Assembly: GCA_017620255.1 (NCBI GenBank)
Contig: JAFZQU010000006.1
Location: 1-64,000 of the forward strand
Length of the DNA: 64,000 nucleotides
Direction: 5' to 3'
From: Lachnospiraceae bacterium
GTDB taxonomy: Bacteria; Bacillota; Clostridia; Lachnospirales; Lachnospiraceae
The notes below the pieces were generated by a model that worked only from the letters and a program-made list of their open reading frames with translations, was not told the DNA's origin and searched no databases. The position numbers were made by a program, and so were the translations under genes. Shown here piece by piece: positions 59,601 through 64,000 of this stretch. How positions within the stretch are numbered: the stretch's first letter is position 1; each line of letters opens with the position of its first letter.

Positions 59601-62485
59601 GTCCCCATCTCATAGTATTTATACTGCCATCTCCACCTGTCGCTGATTTCCTCCAGCAATCCCATTCGCTTAAGCGTGTCATCCACGGCATCACATGAGT
59701 CATACGCACTGCTGCTCAATGCCAGTGCGCCGATTGCCAGATTCTTATCCGTTTTTTCAGAATATACGTTGTTTAGCAGCTTATCAATGTTCCAGTCAAA
59801 TTCAATCTCCTTGCCGCTAAATCCGATCACTGTCTTTGATTCATTTGACTTGACCTTTCCCGCATAGGTCCAAAGACCTGCTGACGATGCAAGGTTGATC
59901 CGGATGGCAGGGCGTACACATACATGATTATAGTCTACGAACTCTCCATACGGATAAACGCCCCCGTTTTGACTGATATATGCTGCATCATTATTACTAC
60001 GGCCGGGCGACCTTAACCACCACATATCGGACACTGTCATTTTATTGGTATGATAACCATCTTTATTCTGCACATAGTTCGTTTTATATGCCACTCGCGT
60101 CTGATCATCATCCGTATATGTCGAGTTGTACTCCATTTCCCGAAAGTCATTGACAATAAACCCATGATCGGGGTTCATTGCCTCCGATATCGACAAACAA
60201 AATACCTTATCATATGTATCATCTCCGGCATCCGTTTCCCAAACCGGATTATCATCATTTACAACTCTTGCAGAGAGTATCGCATTCCTTTCCGCTTCCG
60301 TAAACGCATTCCTGAGAAAACCATCCCCTGAAAAATCTTTTCCGGCTTGGTTGGAAAACACACTGTAATTGTTCAAAAAAGATCTGATCGTTGACGTCTG
60401 CCAGGTAACCCGTCTGTCCTCCGTATTGTATTCAACAATATCGAGTATTTGGTCTGAAAGGAGCAGAGCATTTTCATCCTGATCTATATCAAGTATTCTC
60501 CATTTGACAGGATCTTTTTTATCGGCAACCGTAACCTTTCCGTCCCCGTTCGAATCCGTATACTGCCAGTATTTTCCAAAGTACAGGCAAGCCCATGTTG
60601 TGACTCCGTCAGAGGTTTTCTTTGGTTTTTTCGGTACGTTTTCCGGCTCGGGATCATCCGGATCATCCGGACCAGATGTATTGGAAGGCGCGATTTCCTT
60701 CACAACCCCATCTGCGCATACGGTTCCCGCATAACTCCAAAGCGAAGGATTCTCTTTCAGGTTCATTCGAAGTGCCGGACGCACTCCGTGGATACCTGCC
60801 GCAGTGAAACTTCCCCCTGCATGTGCGGCTCCGTCTATGCCAACATATGTCATCCCTCTTCTGCCGCTACCACCCACATTTCCAGGTGTGCGTAGCCACC
60901 AATCTATCGCTGTCCATGCCAAATTTTTATATACATATTCACCAGTTTTATCGTTAACAAAATTAGTCCTCAGTGCAACACGGGAAGACGTTGACTCAGT
61001 GTATTTATCACTGTTTCGCGTGTAAAGAAAATCATTGCCCTTAAATCCATAATCCGGATCAGTCGCCTCTGCGAGCGAAAGACAGAAGATCTTATCCGTT
61101 GTATCGTTTCCTCCCGCCGTATTAAAGACCGGATTATCATCATTTATAACATTAGATGACAATATCGCATCTTTCTCTGCAGAAGAAAATGCATTATTGT
61201 AAAACCCATCATTTGTGTTGTCTTCTTCGTCGTCGGTTCCGTAACTGTTGAGAAAAGAACGCAATGCACACTCTTCCCATGTGATCATATAGTTTGTGTC
61301 ATGATATTGCATATAGTCAAGTATCATGTCGGAAAGCAGAAGAGCCTCTCCATTTTCATCGATAGTAAGCACCCTCCACTTGATCGGATCCTTTCTGTCT
61401 TCCTGTGTAACGTCACCATCTTTGTTGGAATCCGTATCCTGCCAGTAATTGCCAAACCATATACAATCCCATGTTGGTGCTGCATCTTCTATTTCCGGCC
61501 CTGCTATTTCCTCAATCTCTTTCTCTTCAACCGTTCCCTCACCCGGTCTTCCCTTTTCATGGACCACCCCGTTAGAGCAAACGGTTCCGGCATAATTCCA
61601 ACAGGAAACATGATCATCCAATTTTATTCTGATCGCCGGACGAACTCCCAGAACATGATCATATGCCGAATTATACCCGCTCGGAGCGAATGCATATACT
61701 GCTCCTCCATAAAATACACCTGTTCCACCCGTCGTCCGCAAGTACCATGCCATCCAGCTCTCAACACAATCAGCATAGCGCGGTTCCGAGGTGTATTTTG
61801 TTGCAATTGCCTCACGCGTTATGTCTTCATCTGTGTGATAGTAACCATCCTCGGAAACAAATTCATTTTTCACAAATCCATAAACTGATGTCATTGCCTC
61901 CTCTGTGGAAAGCAAAAAGATCCTGTCATATGTATCATCGCCGCCGCCATTTTCACTTATCGGATTCGGACTGTTTACGATACGGGAAATCTCAATGGCA
62001 GTTCTCTCTTCCTCTGAGAAAGCATTAAGCAAAAATCCGTTCGATGAGAAATCGATATTACTGTCATTTTCAGATGAATCGTAACAATTCAAAAAGGATC
62101 GCAGATCACAGGTTTCCCATTCGCTACCCATGCTCGAAGTATACTTTACAATATCGATGATCTTATCGGAAAGAAGCAACGCAATGCCGTCTTCATCCAC
62201 ATCAAGCACTCGCCATTTAATTGGGTCTTTGTTGTCCTCCTGCGTTACTTTTCCATCATTGTTTGAATCAGAATACTGCCAATAATTTCCAAACCAGATA
62301 CAGTCCCATGTCGTTACGCCTGTATCGGTTGTTGAAGGCTTGCAGATTTGTACGGCACTCTCTCCTAACGCAGAGAGTTCATTCTCAACACCATACTCTG
62401 AAGCAGAGACATCCGGTAGCCGGCCACTCAAAAAAAGGGTCAGGCATATAAACATTGCAACCGTCTGCTTAATCATCTTTTTCAT
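56660..62485 (-). CDS. Secreted protein with three DUF6273 domains, lipase and Ig-like repeats
   Basis: This 1,941-residue protein has a signal peptide ending in VSA (about 29). Three DUF6273 domains follow (about 55-300, 335-590, 635-875), each with WDCIWFGNYWQ-like openings, a calcium-loop motif (DSNNDGKVTQED, DSNKDGDVTQED, DSNGDGKVTVAD), W(W/Y)LR[ST]xG and VRPA. A class 3 lipase-like alpha/beta hydrolase domain (about 900-1180) has the nucleophile elbow GHSLGG (Ser about 1040). The rest (about 1310-1941) holds Ig-like repeats with the recurring NNxxxGTA...GxGNYxG pattern. There is no LPxTG or dockerin end; it stops at WWWRNLSN. GGAG precedes the ATG. Probably cell-surface or released, acting on esters. 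It is the largest gene in the window. Confidence 0.87.
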   Translation of the reverse strand: MKKMIKQTVAMFICLTLFLSGRLPDVSASEYGVENELSALGESAVQICKPSTTDTGVTTWDCIWFGNYWQYSDSNNDGKVTQEDNKDPIKWRVLDVDEDGIALLLSDKIIDIVKYTSSMGSEWETCDLRSFLNCYDSSENDSNIDFSSNGFLLNAFSEEERTAIEISRIVNSPNPISENGGGDDTYDRIFLLSTEEAMTSVYGFVKNEFVSEDGYYHTDEDITREAIATKYTSEPRYADCVESWMAWYLRTTGGTGVFYGGAVYAFAPSGYNSAYDHVLGVRPAIRIKLDDHVSCWNYAGTVCSNGVVHEKGRPGEGTVEEKEIEEIAGPEIEDAAPTWDCIWFGNYWQDTDSNKDGDVTQEDRKDPIKWRVLTIDENGEALLLSDMILDYMQYHDTNYMITWEECALRSFLNSYGTDDEEDNTNDGFYNNAFSSAEKDAILSSNVINDDNPVFNTAGGNDTTDKIFCLSLAEATDPDYGFKGNDFLYTRNSDKYTESTSSRVALRTNFVNDKTGEYVYKNLAWTAIDWWLRTPGNVGGSGRRGMTYVGIDGAAHAGGSFTAAGIHGVRPALRMNLKENPSLWSYAGTVCADGVVKEIAPSNTSGPDDPDDPEPENVPKKPKKTSDGVTTWACLYFGKYWQYTDSNGDGKVTVADKKDPVKWRILDIDQDENALLLSDQILDIVEYNTEDRRVTWQTSTIRSFLNNYSVFSNQAGKDFSGDGFLRNAFTEAERNAILSARVVNDDNPVWETDAGDDTYDKVFCLSISEAMNPDHGFIVNDFREMEYNSTYTDDDQTRVAYKTNYVQNKDGYHTNKMTVSDMWWLRSPGRSNNDAAYISQNGGVYPYGEFVDYNHVCVRPAIRINLASSAGLWTYAGKVKSNESKTVIGFSGKEIEFDWNIDKLLNNVYSEKTDKNLAIGALALSSSAYDSCDAVDDTLKRMGLLEEISDRWRWQYKYYEMGTAHTIALRQYEKEGQVYNLITIVIRGTQDLVKDGITDIFIPFEADAANILNYDVVNFLTDRDIDIRDNKNRFFVTGHSLGGADANNLAAALHDSYGIDGKHITCYTFASPFSIRETSGNKWFIKNYINEDDWVPNCPQYLVTLRHGIDREFTTVDSVFAQCYKDLTGKNFSVVVNQDSNEHHMTETYMAWLLSESRYVLATQRRIAIIRCPVDVKLVDRQGNVIGSIINNTVGEVKDENVLMFAVGDEKCIVLPADSQYCLDLVGTDNGTMTYGILDYSYDNSGQVTDYAEKTFESVILQTGKRMNSDVGSDAEADEVKLYVLDENDNKVKEINEDGTEKDIPNGFYITGIDENGYTYTGFAIKPVVKVFCYNTLLVENKDYTISYSNNTNVGTTALITLRGKGNYSGMETETFKITEKDIGDADITVSEIADANHNNKPYKPVPTITYGKKKLVKNKDFTIEYHERTNTDEAGPLVEPKEPGKYYAVIEGKENYRGCVNVPFEIYAKEKVLVSKLKIDKIPDQPYNDGNPVLIPLSVKDGGPLTQDTHFTVATYKNAACTQAVDEPSEIGTYYVKITGVEASGYVGSRTVSFKITGIPMNKVTLGGTFQGTMTYSGSKLEQDEAELKPYFKSGAGITQLIVKTQEEYEAITDPVEKRNVDCIVDYKNNIKAGTATMILTGINGCTGTFSKTFKIAPFDIAKDPKAAEKFRVTLKNPPAENKYPYAKAGTKPEVTVEFKVGEKWIPCVEKTDYTLSYVNNTALNEGNNTGKLPTVKVTGKGNFKGTDASATFKIVGTDMETAGVKVIAADVVSQTATNKWKTKKVTLVDKDGKTLKAGTDYQKVFKFYKGDETTPLADTAELAPGDEIRIEVTGAGNYSGPITGKYRIGKYDISKMTASLDPKKYTGKEVFLSAGDIIWKAVKNQPAPTFEFDVSTYKNHTAKGKATVDVVGTGDYCGRKTITFTIGPKNFIWWWRNLSN

Positions 62486-62571
62486 ATTATTATCTCCATG
62501 TATGATTCACCGTTCAAAAAACACAGGAGTCAGGCAGCATTAAGAATTGCCGCTCGACTCCCCTACTACTT

Positions 62572-62600
62572 ATTTTAGCAATTAATTAATGGATACTCAA
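62572..62600 (-). promoter_or_regulatory. Promoter of the large secreted protein
   Basis: TTGAGT (62595-62600 on the complement), 17 bases and TAAAAT (62572-62577) lie 87 bases before the start codon. The match is good for spacing and 4 and 5 of 6 for the boxes. Confidence 0.58.
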
Positions 62601-62656
62601 CAACTTCCTTGTTTACATGCAGTTTACCTATAATGATTATTTCTGTCATCTGATAA

Positions 62657-62684
62657 TTGTTTTCTATGGTAATAAGCGTATAAT
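62657..62684 (+). promoter_or_regulatory. Possible promoter and operator of the HAD lipoprotein gene
   Basis: TTGTTT (62657-62662), 16 bases and TATAAT (62679-62684). The -10 is embedded in a perfect odd palindrome CGTATAATATACG, which could be a repressor site. Confidence 0.42.
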
Positions 62685-62843
62685 ATACGTATTAATCCGC
62701 TCAAAACAATGACCGATTGGCATAGAACCTGCACCGGTTGTCATTTCGGAATTGATGGAAGCGTCTATGAAAAGAATAATGACTCATACATGGAGATTCT
62801 GAGCCAACCATGTGCATGAAAAACGCGTCGGAGGAAAATGATC

Positions 62844-64000
62844 ATGAGAATGAAAAAACACACAATACCGGCAGTACTCCTGCTTACAGCCATCCTGCTT
62901 ACATCTCTTTCGGGATGTATGCAGGTTTCCATGAAAATACACAGTGATGCCGATATCACCACCAAGCAGAAAAAGGATCCGGTTAAAGAGCAACCGGGAG
63001 AAACGAAAGAGGAGCCGGAAGAACCGGAAGAAGAACCGGCTAAGGGTGGCGGCGGTCATCATACAAAAGCAGCACTGGAATACTGGAGCGAGGATTCGAA
63101 AGCGGCTGCATCGATCGTGGATTACGTCACAAGGGTTACGGACGAATCTTCGGATGCATTTATTCCGGTTGAAGACAGGCTTGCGGTGTTTGATATGGAC
63201 GGAACCCTTATCTGTGAACTCCATCCGGCCTATTTCGAATATATGATGTTCATACACAGGGCGTTGCACGATGAAACCTACGATGCACCGGCCAACATGA
63301 AAGAGTTTGCTAAAGCCCTCGAGGAAGGCGTATATAACGGAAAGAAACCCGAGAATCATGCCTTGCTTCATGCAAAGTACGCCGGCCAGGCCTATGCAGG
63401 CATGACACCGGATGAACTCAGGGCATACACCAGGGAATACATGAATTCAAAAGCAGACGGATTTACGGATCTGACAAGGGGCGACGCGTTCTATCTGCCC
63501 ATGGTATCGCTCGTGCAGTATCTGGAGGATAATGATTTTACCGTATATATTGTCAGCGGATCAGACAGGACCGTCTGCCGCGAAATGGTCAAAGAAAAGC
63601 TTAACATTCCCGAGAACCGTGTGATCGGCATGACTTATACCATGGTTGCGACAGGGCAGGGTGAAACGGATGGTCTCGATTACGTCTATACGAGTGAGGA
63701 TGATGTGATCTTAAGCGGCGATCTCGTGATAAAAACGATCAAAATGAATAAGACGATCGCGATCGCTGAGGAGATCGGGAAGGTGCCGGTCCTCTCATTC
63801 GGGAATACCTCCGGAGACCAGTCCATGGCACAGTATACGGTCAATAATGACCGGTATGAATCAAAAGCCTACATGCTGCTGTGTGATGATCTTGAAAGAG
63901 AGCACGGCAACATGAAACAGGCTGACGACATGAAGAAAATGTGTGATGAATGCGGATTCGAGCCGATCTCCATGCGGGATGATTTTGCCACGATCTACGG
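62844..64000 (+). CDS. HAD-family phosphatase lipoprotein (truncated by window end)
   Basis: The frame stays open to the window edge, giving at least 385 residues. A lipoprotein signal peptide has lipobox LSGC (Cys about 24), then a Lys/Glu/Pro-rich spacer. The HAD core has motif I FDMDGTL (about 118), motif II VSGSD and a GNTSGDQSM motif IV. It is like phosphoserine-phosphatase-type acid phosphatases, anchored outside the membrane and likely releasing phosphate from small molecules. I prefer the ATG at 62844 because GGAGG at 62830 then has 9-base spacing; an ATG 6 bases earlier is too close. It is divergent from the large secreted protein. The C-terminus is not seen. Confidence 0.85.
   Translation, partial: MRMKKHTIPAVLLLTAILLTSLSGCMQVSMKIHSDADITTKQKKDPVKEQPGETKEEPEEPEEEPAKGGGGHHTKAALEYWSEDSKAAASIVDYVTRVTDESSDAFIPVEDRLAVFDMDGTLICELHPAYFEYMMFIHRALHDETYDAPANMKEFAKALEEGVYNGKKPENHALLHAKYAGQAYAGMTPDELRAYTREYMNSKADGFTDLTRGDAFYLPMVSLVQYLEDNDFTVYIVSGSDRTVCREMVKEKLNIPENRVIGMTYTMVATGQGETDGLDYVYTSEDDVILSGDLVIKTIKMNKTIAIAEEIGKVPVLSFGNTSGDQSMAQYTVNNDRYESKAYMLLCDDLEREHGNMKQADDMKKMCDECGFEPISMRDDFATIY

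Larger units (their letters stand above)
62486..62843. other. Divergent intergenic region
   Basis: These 358 bases contain the promoters of the large secreted protein (minus) and the HAD lipoprotein (plus), two GTTTAC direct repeats at about 62611-62627 and an AT palindrome at the plus-strand -10. I see no gene in it. Confidence 0.6.

Noticed and set aside
62784-63371. Minus-strand 195-residue frame at the right end
   Set aside because: It is a shadow of the HAD lipoprotein frame, which has signal peptide, lipobox and HAD motifs.

Overview
The window reads as a chromosomal segment of a low-to-mid G+C Gram-positive Clostridia, most likely a Lachnospiraceae of the Butyrivibrio type (inference). 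The evidence is the Firmicutes-style gene order yicC-gmk-rpoZ-rimO-pgsA-cinA, strong AGGAGG ribosome sites, canonical sigma-A promoters with 17-base spacers, an RqcH/NFACT protein, an intracellular family 9 cellodextrinase-like enzyme, a GPH sugar symporter, and large secreted proteins with Lachnospiraceae-type Ig-like repeats. No phage, transposase, CRISPR array or rRNA is present. There is one tRNA-Leu.

Layout. (1) 0.2-5.3 kb: a housekeeping operon on the minus strand from a clear promoter at 5285-5313. (2) 5.4-16.1 kb: rqcH, then sugar and signalling genes: GPH symporter, GH13 glucosidase, a membrane SpoIIE-type phosphatase paired with a chemoreceptor, and a GH9 enzyme. (3) 16.1-22.4 kb: a complete oligopeptide ABC operon, oppABC-DF, split between oppC and oppD by about 500 bases that hold five palindromes with a 64-base period. 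(4) 22.5-25.2 kb: mscL and a second chemoreceptor, facing each other across a terminator. (5) 25.3-29.1 kb: a one-module NRPS-like enzyme with an N-terminal STAS domain, divergent from a small peptide that has a double-glycine leader motif. (6) 29.1-41.8 kb: a long minus-strand operon. It encodes a two-sided membrane protein with an acidic linker, two small paralogous soluble proteins, a polytopic protein, three zinc-ribbon / Pro-Gln-linker / one-TM / ectodomain proteins, an ABC transporter with two ABC-2 permeases, and a YwaF-like protein. (7) 41.9-42.8 kb: a patatin-family hydrolase with its own terminator. (8) 43.0-55.4 kb: a second long minus-strand cluster of an SPFH/zinc-ribbon protein, an LRR-type membrane protein, four zinc-ribbon-TIR-TM proteins with different outside domains, and a HEPN-like protein. 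(9) 55.5-64 kb: tRNA-Leu, a small protein, a metallo-beta-lactamase-fold hydrolase, a 1,941-residue secreted protein with three DUF6273 domains and a lipase, and a truncated HAD-phosphatase lipoprotein.

The most unusual part is region 8. Each of the four TIR proteins has a cytoplasmic zinc ribbon, a helical region and a TIR domain that keeps the likely catalytic glutamate, then one membrane segment and an outside domain. The outside domain differs between copies: DUF6273 in two, a helical-repeat plus beta domain in one, and a calcium-loop plus YARHG region in one. This is a receptor-like layout. The DUF6273 fold recurs three times in the secreted lipase nearby. Zinc ribbons recur in ten proteins of the window. 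The STAS-A-T-C enzyme and the 64-base palindrome array are the other signals most worth following up.
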